From NCBI GenBank assembly GCA_012839395.1, contig DUNJ01000120.1, positions 1 through 10,113 of the forward strand: DNA of 10,113 nucleotides, in the 5' to 3' direction. This stretch comes from Tepidimicrobium sp. GTDB taxonomy: Bacteria; Bacillota; Clostridia; Tissierellales; Tepidimicrobiaceae. Of this stretch, positions 1 to 5,697 are shown one piece after another (the first letter of the stretch is position 1; each line of letters begins with the position of its first letter). The position numbers were made by a program, and so were the translations under genes. The notes below the pieces were generated by a model. That model did not search any database, had not been told where the DNA came from, and saw nothing but the letters and a program-made list of their open reading frames with translations.

Positions 1-171
1 CTCCCATATGAGGCCCATAGCTGGATAGTATTGCCCTGTCTTCCCCCTTGCATATGCCCAATTCCTTTCGCCTATCCACTCCACATCTATGGGGGCATAG
101 ACGAAAGGAATTGGGCATATGCAAGGGGGAAGACAGGGCAATACTATCCAGCTATGGGCCTCATATGGGAG
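1..171. repeat. 70-bp perfect inverted repeat (fold-back, probable chimera)
   Basis: Positions 1-70 are the exact reverse complement of 102-171. Allowing one mismatch (71/101), the pairing extends to 75/97, leaving a 21-base loop. The right arm is the natural coding sequence of the radical SAM gene that follows. The left arm plus loop, read on the minus strand, gives the missing conserved N-terminus of the same protein. The switch point lies in a short shared word, ATAG followed by CGAAAGG after one mismatched base. Together with the position at the very edge of the window, this points to a template-switch or assembly artefact rather than biology. The outer extent of the left arm is unknown because the sequence begins inside it. 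Confidence 0.95.
2..100 (-). other. Antisense copy of the PflX-like N-terminal coding segment
   Basis: Reading the minus strand from 100 down to 2 gives 33 open codons starting with LCPHRCGVDRRKELGICKG. The C-x-x-x-C-G-V-D-R segment followed by a Gly-Ile-Cys is typical of the N-terminal cysteine motif of COG1313 (PflX-type) radical SAM proteins. Its last 23 codons are identical to the plus-strand gene from 102 onward. The first ten, in the loop of the inverted repeat, occur nowhere else and are the authentic upstream codons that the plus-strand frame lacks. I infer this is not a second gene but the same gene read through a fold-back. Confidence 0.8.
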
Positions 172-881
172 AGGAAAGGGTTCTAGTTGGATATAGAGGT
201 TCTGGTACCATATTCTTTGGATACTGTAATATGGGGTGTGTATTTTGTCAAAACTATGACCTAAGCTTTTATGGAAGGGGGAATGCGGTATCCAATAAAA
301 GGTTAGCTGATGCTATGCTCCTACTGCAAAACCACCATGGTTGTCATAATATAAACTTGGTTACCCCAACTCATTTTATACCCAATATACTGGAAGCCCT
401 CCATATAGCAGCACAAAGGGGATTGAACCTTCCAATAGTATATAATTGCGGTGGCTATGAAAGGGTGGAAACTTTGAAACTATTAGATGATGTGGTAGAT
501 ATATATATGCCAGATTTTAAATATAATTCATCGGAAAGGGGAAGGACATATTCCCAAGTGGAAGATTATCCTAAAAAGGCTAAGCTTGCCCTAAAGGAGA
601 TGGATAGGCAGGTAGGAGGGCTCAAGGTGGATGATAGGGGAATAGCCTATAGAGGATTATTAATAAGGCATCTTATGTTACCAGGTGGATTGGAGGATAC
701 CAAGGAGGTATTAAATTTCATAGAAAAGGAGCTATCTTCAGACGTTTTAGTCAACTTGATGGATCAATACTATCCAAGCCATAGGGCACATGAATATGAG
801 GAACTCTCTAGAAGGCTTAGGATAGGTGAGTATAGAAAAGCTTATGCATATGCAATGGGACTGGGCCTAAGATTAGCTTAA
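48..881 (+). CDS. Radical SAM protein, PflX / PFL-activase-like (COG1313), N-terminus corrupted
   Basis: The protein carries the CX3CX2C cluster motif GYCNMGCVFCQNYDLS (Cys 60, 64, 67 in this frame), which binds the 4Fe-4S cluster that cleaves S-adenosylmethionine. The preceding GSGTIFF and the C-terminal MDQYYPSHRAHEYEELSRRL match uncharacterised Fe-S proteins related to pyruvate formate-lyase activating enzyme. Its physiological substrate is unknown, and it need not activate a PFL. The family usually has about 300 residues. Here the open frame has 277, but codons 1-18 (48-101) are an artefact of the inverted repeat; homologous sequence starts at the arginine codon at 102. The authentic upstream codons are on the minus strand at 2-100. 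The true start is outside the window. The HAD gene follows closely, so the two probably share a transcript. Confidence 0.88.
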   Translation: MHMPNSFRLSTPHLWGHRRKELGICKGEDRAILSSYGPHMGEERVLVGYRGSGTIFFGYCNMGCVFCQNYDLSFYGRGNAVSNKRLADAMLLLQNHHGCHNINLVTPTHFIPNILEALHIAAQRGLNLPIVYNCGGYERVETLKLLDDVVDIYMPDFKYNSSERGRTYSQVEDYPKKAKLALKEMDRQVGGLKVDDRGIAYRGLLIRHLMLPGGLEDTKEVLNFIEKELSSDVLVNLMDQYYPSHRAHEYEELSRRLRIGEYRKAYAYAMGLGLRLA

Positions 882-901
882 TTATGGGGAAGGGGGATAA
901 T

Positions 902-1558
902 TTGAAAGCAGCTATATTCGATTTGGACGGAACCATAGTGGACTCCATGTGGCTATGGAGCAGCTTAGCAGATAGATATCTACAATCCGTGGGAATAAAG
1001 CCACCTAAAGGCCTTTTTAGACACTTTAGAAAGATGTCGTTAGATGAAAGCTGTCATCATATGAAGGAGATGTTCGATTTAGAAGGAGATGTAGACGAAG
1101 TCAAAAAGGATATTGAAGATCTAATGGCCTTTCATTATAGGGAAAAGTTTCAGCCAAAACCTTATGCTTTGGAGACCTTAAGGGAGCTGAAAGATAGGGG
1201 GATAAGGATGGCATTGGCTACTGCATCCTATGAATCCATAGCCAATATAGTATTGGATAGGTATTCCATAGAAGACTGTTTTGAATTTATACAGACCGTG
1301 GACAATACTGGGATTGAAAAGGATCAACCAAAATTTTTCCAACTTGCAATAGATAGGCTAAGTTTAAAACCGGAATCCATATGGGTATTTGAGGATGCCC
1401 TTCACTGCATTGAATCAGCTAAAGAGTGCAATCTAAAGGTTGTAGCGATAGAGGATGAATCTGCCCAAGCGGATAGGGAGGATATAAGGAGGATTGCCGA
1501 TATCTATATTGAAGATTTTTCCCAACTTGATATAGATGAACTATTGGAATATAAATAG
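902..1558 (+). CDS. HAD-superfamily hydrolase, beta-phosphoglucomutase-like
   Basis: This is a soluble HAD phosphatase with an alpha-helical cap between motifs I and II. Motif I is FDLDGT with nucleophile Asp7 and acid/base Asp9; motif II is LATAS (Thr107, Ser109); motif III lysine is about 140 (EKDQPKFF); motif IV is FED near 164-165. The order and size match the phosphatase/phosphoglucomutase branch, but the substrate cannot be read from the sequence. I chose the TTG at 902 because AAGGGGG lies about six bases upstream and the product then begins MKAAIFDLDGT, typical of the family. The in-frame ATG at 884 sits two bases after the previous stop with no ribosome site. The gene is probably translationally linked to the radical SAM gene. 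Its stop codon lies in the left arm of the shared terminator. Confidence 0.9.
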   Translation: MKAAIFDLDGTIVDSMWLWSSLADRYLQSVGIKPPKGLFRHFRKMSLDESCHHMKEMFDLEGDVDEVKKDIEDLMAFHYREKFQPKPYALETLRELKDRGIRMALATASYESIANIVLDRYSIEDCFEFIQTVDNTGIEKDQPKFFQLAIDRLSLKPESIWVFEDALHCIESAKECNLKVVAIEDESAQADREDIRRIADIYIEDFSQLDIDELLEYK

Positions 1559-1582
1559 ACCAGCCATTTAGCTGGTCTATTT
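1553..1582. terminator. Bidirectional terminator between convergent genes
   Basis: AAATAGACCAGC (1553-1564) pairs perfectly with GCTGGTCTATTT (1571-1582) around a six-base loop. A run of A on one side and T on the other makes it usable from both directions. The left arm contains the TAG stop of the HAD gene (1556-1558). The right arm contains the TAG stop of queT on the minus strand (1579-1577), so the two genes end inside the same hairpin. Confidence 0.85.
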
Positions 1583-2053
1583 ATCCTTCAATATATCCAT
1601 TAGGTAGCTGTTTCTCTCCATTAGCTTAAACACGGGCACTCCAATCAAGGATACCACTATGAATTGGGATAGCATTATTTGGGCGGTAACTATGAAGAAG
1701 TTTACCGGAACTTCAGATAAAAATAGTATCTCCAAGCCTATTATAACGCTAAATACAGCTGGCCATAGGCTAGCTATAAATATATTTTTGGTCCTACTCA
1801 TACAGTATAGGGCTAAAAAGCTGGCAAGGCTTCCAAATATCACATCTATTATCCCAAAAGGGCTGCCTATATTTGCTATGGCACAACCCAATGTAAGGGG
1901 AAGTATATAGAATGGATCCATATAGGCTAGCAATGTCAATACCTCCGAAAGTCTAAACTGTAACGGCCCATAGGCCAAGGCTGGTAATGCATAGGTAAGC
2001 ACCACATATAATCCTGCCACTATTCCAGCCCTTACCAATCTATTGGTATTCAT
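1577..2053 (-). CDS. queT: QueT-family queuosine precursor ECF transporter, S component
   Basis: The 158-residue hydrophobic protein matches the QueT family (PF06177). It has an N-terminal helix (about residues 8-28), the signature YGPLQFRLSEVLTLLAY with a following Asp-Pro, then IANIGSPFGIIDVIFGSLAS and further membrane helices. QueT proteins are substrate-binding S components of energy-coupling-factor transporters that import queuosine precursors such as preQ1, preQ0 or queuine. The ATPase and T components are normally encoded elsewhere, and none is here. The ATG overlaps the 3' end of the upstream radical SAM gene by 14 bases, and GGAGGGG lies about seven bases before it, so translation is probably coupled. 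The partner gene favours queuine or queuosine as cargo, but this is inference. Confidence 0.9.
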   Translation of the reverse strand: MNTNRLVRAGIVAGLYVVLTYALPALAYGPLQFRLSEVLTLLAYMDPFYILPLTLGCAIANIGSPFGIIDVIFGSLASFLALYCMSRTKNIFIASLWPAVFSVIIGLEILFLSEVPVNFFIVTAQIMLSQFIVVSLIGVPVFKLMERNSYLMDILKDK

Positions 2054-2750
2054 CCATATCCCCTCCTACTCCAAAGTCCGTATTATCCCAAAGTATTTCC
2101 ACATTATCATACCCCTCTAGATAGGAATAGTTTTCCCTAAACCAATCAATCAATTCCTCATCCCTTTTAACCGGGGTGGAATTCTCCACATATATATTTA
2201 TACACCCATGCTCAAAGTGTTCAAGCAGAATCCTTATATCCCTCCGGATCATATCCCTGGTCTGTCCTTCTACGCCTACCATCAAGCATATGGAAGTGAA
2301 GTATTTAGCTACTTCCCTAGGATCATCAAAATATACCCCCTTATTCAACACATCGTTCCTAAATCGATGATCAAATGTCTCTATTCCGCATTTAAATACT
2401 ATATCTATCCCATCAAAATAGCCCCTTATCTCATCCAGCCTATGCCTATACATATAATGGCTTTCAAAATAGAGCCTGTCTATCCCCTTGGAATGGACCA
2501 CATCCTTAATCCTATTGAGGGTATCCTTAGGCAGTTGAAAAACCGAAGCCGAATTTATAACCTCCAGCTGTTTAAATTCCCCAGTTATATTATTCAATAT
2601 ACCCCTATTGAATCGATTTATAAATCCCTCATCTTCATGGTTGTCTTCTATATAATCGCAGAAGGAACACCTACCCCATGGACAAGGCTGGGATTTTAAA
2701 AGCACTATCTCCCTAGGATTCTTATCTAAAATCCTGCTATACCTAATCAT
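2040..2750 (-). CDS. Radical SAM enzyme linked to queT, probable queuine lyase (QueL-like)
   Basis: This 236-residue protein opens with a cysteine motif CPWGRCSFCDY, spaced CX4CX2C (Cys 23, 28, 31) rather than the usual CX3CX2C. A following KCGIETFDHRFRNDVLNKG segment resembles the SAM-binding strands of radical SAM barrels. The 14-base overlap with queT is the main clue to function. Clostridial queuosine salvage uses a radical SAM lyase (QueL) that converts queuine to preQ1, encoded beside a QueT-type importer. That assignment is inference from neighbourhood and size; the fold call is firm. I place the start at the ATG at 2750, which has GGAG nine bases upstream, not the ATG at 2765, which has no ribosome site. 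No queuosine hydrolase gene (QueK) is in the window. Confidence 0.75.
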   Translation of the reverse strand: MIRYSRILDKNPREIVLLKSQPCPWGRCSFCDYIEDNHEDEGFINRFNRGILNNITGEFKQLEVINSASVFQLPKDTLNRIKDVVHSKGIDRLYFESHYMYRHRLDEIRGYFDGIDIVFKCGIETFDHRFRNDVLNKGVYFDDPREVAKYFTSICLMVGVEGQTRDMIRRDIRILLEHFEHGCINIYVENSTPVKRDEELIDWFRENYSYLEGYDNVEILWDNTDFGVGGDMDEYQ

Positions 2751-2779
2751 AAAACCACTCTCCATACCATGTAAATGCT

Positions 2780-2807
2780 ACTATAATCTATCATATATGT
2801 GGAGCAA
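2780..2807 (-). promoter_or_regulatory. Candidate sigma-A promoter for the radical SAM-queT operon
   Basis: On the minus strand TTGCTC (2807-2802) and TATAGT (2785-2780) are 16 bases apart, about 30 bases before the chosen start. The match is partial. I saw no preQ1 aptamer in the short leader. Confidence 0.45.
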
Positions 2808-2878
2808 TAACAAGAGAGGGATTTATTCCAATTAAATAGCGGGGCATGGATTTTATTTAGCAAATTATCATCCTTCAA

Positions 2879-2891
2879 TGATATAATATCA
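2879..2891 (+). promoter_or_regulatory. TetR-gene promoter -10 inside a 13-bp palindrome
   Basis: TATAAT at 2882-2887 lies 22 bases before the chosen tetR start. It sits within TGATATAATATCA, a perfect palindrome about a central A. No good -35 is visible 16-18 bases upstream. A palindrome over a -10 box is a plausible autoregulatory operator, but AT-rich palindromes also arise by chance, and this one does not resemble the GTTTAAA sites upstream of the exporter gene. Confidence 0.5.
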
Positions 2892-2909
2892 ATAGCAGGG
2901 GTGATTAAT

Positions 2910-3515
2910 ATGGATGATAGGAATACAAACACAAAGGAGAAGATACTATCGGCTACCATCGAGCTATATGGGGTGAAGGGGGATATCACCGTAAGGGAGA
3001 TATGCGATAGGGCGGGGGTCAATGTAGCCTCCATAAGCTACTATTTTGGCTCTAAGGACAACCTATTAATAGAAGTGGAAAGGCATTATTCCAGGCTACT
3101 ATTGGATATTCAAAGGGATATAATAATGGATAAATCTAGAGCCCCACGGGAAAAGCTTAAGGACTGGGCAGAGGCCCTTATGAAGTTTGTGCTAAAGTAC
3201 CCGGCCTTAATAATGCTGGTAGCCAACCTGGTATTACAGGATCAAAGCTATAGTCCAGAGATAATAGATAAGTTTTTAGGAAGCGTGGAGACCAAGGAGA
3301 ATATAGAAAAAATCCTGTACTCCCTTACCAATATAAAAGATGAGGAGATGCTAAACTTTAAGTATATGCAGCTATTCTCTGGAGTAATTGGACCCATAAT
3401 ATTTCAGGTTATTCCCAATATAAGGGATACAGATAGGGTGTTTATAGACCTTAGAGATGAAAGGGAGAGGGCAAGATACATAGAGGATTTAGTGGAAACC
3501 ATATTAAATAGATAA
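2910..3515 (+). CDS. TetR/AcrR-family transcriptional regulator
   Basis: The 201-residue protein has the TetR plan. Residues about 8-50 form the DNA-binding domain, with KEKILSATIELYGVKG, then ITVREICDRAGVNVASISYYFGSKDNLL, whose recognition helix ends in the family-typical SYYFGSKDNL. The C-terminal ligand-binding half is all-helical and not diagnostic of a ligand. The start is the ATG at 2910, six bases after AGGGGTG; the in-frame GTG at 2901 overlaps that ribosome site. The regulator lies 97 bases upstream of the MMPL gene on the same strand, with a dense operator-like region between them. I therefore infer that it represses the exporter operon and is released by an exported or related compound. 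Confidence 0.92.
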   Translation: MDDRNTNTKEKILSATIELYGVKGDITVREICDRAGVNVASISYYFGSKDNLLIEVERHYSRLLLDIQRDIIMDKSRAPREKLKDWAEALMKFVLKYPALIMLVANLVLQDQSYSPEIIDKFLGSVETKENIEKILYSLTNIKDEEMLNFKYMQLFSGVIGPIIFQVIPNIRDTDRVFIDLRDERERARYIEDLVETILNR

Positions 3516-3522
3516 ATATATA

Positions 3523-3551
3523 TTGATTTTATATGAAAAAAGTAATAAGAT
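3523..3551 (+). promoter_or_regulatory. Candidate promoter for the MMPL operon
   Basis: TTGATT (3523-3528) and TAAGAT (3546-3551) are separated by 17 bases, each matching four of six consensus positions. The predicted transcription start falls inside the palindrome that begins at 3550, the arrangement expected for a repressible promoter. Confidence 0.5.
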
Positions 3552-3590
3552 GTATTTAAACAATCGTTTAAAACTATTGTTTAAATACAT
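3550..3590. promoter_or_regulatory. Nested GTTTAAA palindromes, candidate TetR operator
   Basis: ATGTATTTAAACAAT (3550-3564) is the exact reverse complement of 3576-3590, around an 11-base centre. Inside it are three copies of GTTTAAA: inverted at 3561-3555, direct at 3566-3572 and direct at 3579-3585. The first two form an 18-bp palindrome, TTTAAAC-aatc-GTTTAAA. The site lies between tetR and the MMPL gene, overlaps the predicted transcription start and precedes the TTG start by 22 bases. A TetR operator, perhaps for two dimers, is the best reading. A weak AU-rich hairpin in read-through RNA is the alternative. Confidence 0.65.
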
Positions 3591-3612
3591 TTTTCTATTT
3601 GGGGGGATTTTT

Positions 3613-5697
3613 TTGTCTTGGCTATCCAATGCAATAGTTAAACATAAGAAAACTATAATATTTTTATATATAGTTATCTGTCTAGTATCATTGGTAGGTA
3701 GCAGATTTGTAAAGGTAAACTATGGTTTAAGCCTATATCTACCTAGGAATTTAAACTCAATTTTAGGCTTAAATATATTAGAGGATGAATTTGGAATAGC
3801 CGGCCAGGGCTATGCTCTTATCGAGGACCAACCTTTAAAGGATATAGAAGGTATAGTGGTAGAGATCCAATCCATGAAGGGGGTAGAAGATGCCATATGG
3901 CTAGGAACTGCTGAGGATATATTTAAACCGGAAGAATTTATGGATGAAGATATTAAAAAAGAATTTCTAGCCCAAAACTCCAATCTAATTCAGATACATT
4001 TCACCGGCCCAGACGATTCATTGGAAACGGTAAACGCAGTAAAGGAGATTCAAAAATTAATAGGGGATAGGGGACTTGTAGGCGGACCTGCGGTGGTATC
4101 TAAGGATCTACAGCATATAGTGGCCAAGGAGGTAGTCTACTATTCCATAGTGGCCTTTGTAATAATCTCTATAATACTATTTTTGTCCCTAGAGTCCTTT
4201 ATAGAGCCCATATTATTCTTCATAGCAATAGGAGCGGCCATAGCTCTCAATATGGGGACCAACACAATATTCAACAGCGTATCCTTTACCACCCATTCAG
4301 TAGCAGCCATAATTCAGCTGGCGGTGTCCATGGACTATTCCATATTTTTACTCCATAGGTATATGGAGGAGAAGAAGGACTACAGTGATAGGGACGAGGC
4401 CATGGCTGTAGCAATTGACAAGACCTTTGTTTCCATCTTATCTTCTTCCACTACCACCATTGCAGGGTTTTTAGCCCTATTGATTATGAAGTATACCATA
4501 GGAAGGGATATAGGATTGGTATTGGCCAAGGGGGTATTCTTTAGCCTTATTACGGTAGTAACCTTATTGCCGGTGATGATCCTATTACTGGACGATCTAA
4601 TAGAGAAGTACAAGCATAGGGTATTTCTACCTAGCTTTAAGGGGGCGGCGGTCTTCATCGTAAGGAGGAAGTATATACTTCTTTTAATGGCAGCAATAAT
4701 AGCCATACCCGCATATTTGGGCCAGGCCAATGTAGAATATTATTATGCCAATGAGAAGGTTCTGCCTGCGACTTCGGATTCCAGCAGGGGCACGAGGGCA
4801 ATAGATCGCCTATTTTCCAATAAAAATAGGTTAGCCTTGTTAGTGCCCAATGGCGATAGGCTTAACGAGGTTCGGTTGATGGAAGATATTAAGAAAATAG
4901 AAGGAGTTGGAAGCATAAGAGGCCTCTATTCCATGGTGGACTTAAGTATACCGGAATTCTTCATACCGGAGGAGGTAAGGGATAATTTTCAATCGGATAA
5001 CCACACCCTTATAAATATCGATTTAAAGCTTCCCATGGAAGGGAATATAACCCGCAATGCATTGGATGAAATAGAGAATAGGGTAACCAAATACTACGAT
5101 AAATGGTATTTAACAGGGGAAGCAGCAATATATTCGGATCTTGAAAAGACCACCTCCAAGGATTTCATAAATGTAACCCTATTGTCCATAGGCCTTATAA
5201 CTACGATAGTGGCAATAGCCTTTAAATCCATATCCATCCCCATCATACTAGTATTTATAATACAGCTGGGCATATGGATAAACCTAGCAATCCCCTATAT
5301 GCAGGGGATAGTGTTGAATTTTATAAGCTTCATAATAATAGGGGCAATACAATTGGGAGCTACGATAGATTATGCAATACTGTTTACATCTAGATATGCC
5401 GAAAATTTAAAGGAGATGAAAAACAGGGACGCCGCAATAGTCCAAACCATAGTAGATACAGGAAGGCCCATACTCACATCGGCATTAATACTATTTACCG
5501 GTACATTTAGCGTATATATTATAACCAGCATGGCCAATACCAAGGAATTGACATTGTTAATAGGTAGGGGAGCTATAATATCCCTTGTACTGGTGTTGAT
5601 GGTGCTACCATCTTTACTGATAGTATTCGATAAAATCATAGGAAGGACTACAATAGGTTGGCCTAAGATCGATAATAAGAGGAGGGAATGGAATTGA
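3613..5697 (+). CDS. MMPL/RND-superfamily exporter
   Basis: This is a 694-residue membrane protein with the duplicated RND layout. Each half has one transmembrane helix, a large extracytoplasmic domain and then a block of about five helices. Both halves keep the Asp-Tyr pair of MMPL proteins: SMDYSIFLLHRY (Asp241-Tyr242) and TIDYAILFTSRY (Asp586-Tyr587), likely part of the proton relay. MMPL proteins export lipids, polyketides or other amphiphiles by proton antiport; the substrate here is unknown. I chose the TTG at 3613, which has GGGGGGA five bases upstream and gives MSWLSNAIVKHKKTIIF. The longer frame from 3523 would translate through the operator region. TetR lies upstream, and the secreted heptad-repeat gene overlaps its stop by four bases, so it is probably co-translated with that gene. 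Confidence 0.9.
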   Translation: MSWLSNAIVKHKKTIIFLYIVICLVSLVGSRFVKVNYGLSLYLPRNLNSILGLNILEDEFGIAGQGYALIEDQPLKDIEGIVVEIQSMKGVEDAIWLGTAEDIFKPEEFMDEDIKKEFLAQNSNLIQIHFTGPDDSLETVNAVKEIQKLIGDRGLVGGPAVVSKDLQHIVAKEVVYYSIVAFVIISIILFLSLESFIEPILFFIAIGAAIALNMGTNTIFNSVSFTTHSVAAIIQLAVSMDYSIFLLHRYMEEKKDYSDRDEAMAVAIDKTFVSILSSSTTTIAGFLALLIMKYTIGRDIGLVLAKGVFFSLITVVTLLPVMILLLDDLIEKYKHRVFLPSFKGAAVFIVRRKYILLLMAAIIAIPAYLGQANVEYYYANEKVLPATSDSSRGTRAIDRLFSNKNRLALLVPNGDRLNEVRLMEDIKKIEGVGSIRGLYSMVDLSIPEFFIPEEVRDNFQSDNHTLINIDLKLPMEGNITRNALDEIENRVTKYYDKWYLTGEAAIYSDLEKTTSKDFINVTLLSIGLITTIVAIAFKSISIPIILVFIIQLGIWINLAIPYMQGIVLNFISFIIIGAIQLGATIDYAILFTSRYAENLKEMKNRDAAIVQTIVDTGRPILTSALILFTGTFSVYIITSMANTKELTLLIGRGAIISLVLVLMVLPSLLIVFDKIIGRTTIGWPKIDNKRREWN

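Noticed and set aside
51..61. CATATGCCCAA near the left edge as a further copy of the 9260-9313 repeat
   Set aside because: It is coding sequence within the fold-back arm, and only the 11-base core is shared, so coincidence is likely.
1..101. Biological invertible element at the left edge
   Set aside because: There is no recombinase, the repeat arms are parts of one gene, and the loop restores conserved residues only on the opposite strand, all of which fit an artefact better.
2208..2699. 163-codon plus-strand open frame opposite the radical SAM gene
   Set aside because: It is a shadow of the minus-strand gene: low-complexity Ile/Tyr/Pro composition, no ribosome site, no recognisable domain.
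2751..2909. preQ1 riboswitch ahead of the queT operon
   Set aside because: The minus-strand leader is about 25 bases from the predicted start of transcription, and I see no aptamer-like stem with an A-rich tail.
3550..3590. Intrinsic terminator after tetR
   Set aside because: The stem is nearly all A-T and would be weak. Its position over a candidate promoter start and its repeated GTTTAAA units fit an operator better.
4380..4730. 116-codon minus-strand open frame inside the MMPL gene
   Set aside because: It lies fully within a strongly supported membrane-protein gene and has no ribosome site or family resemblance.
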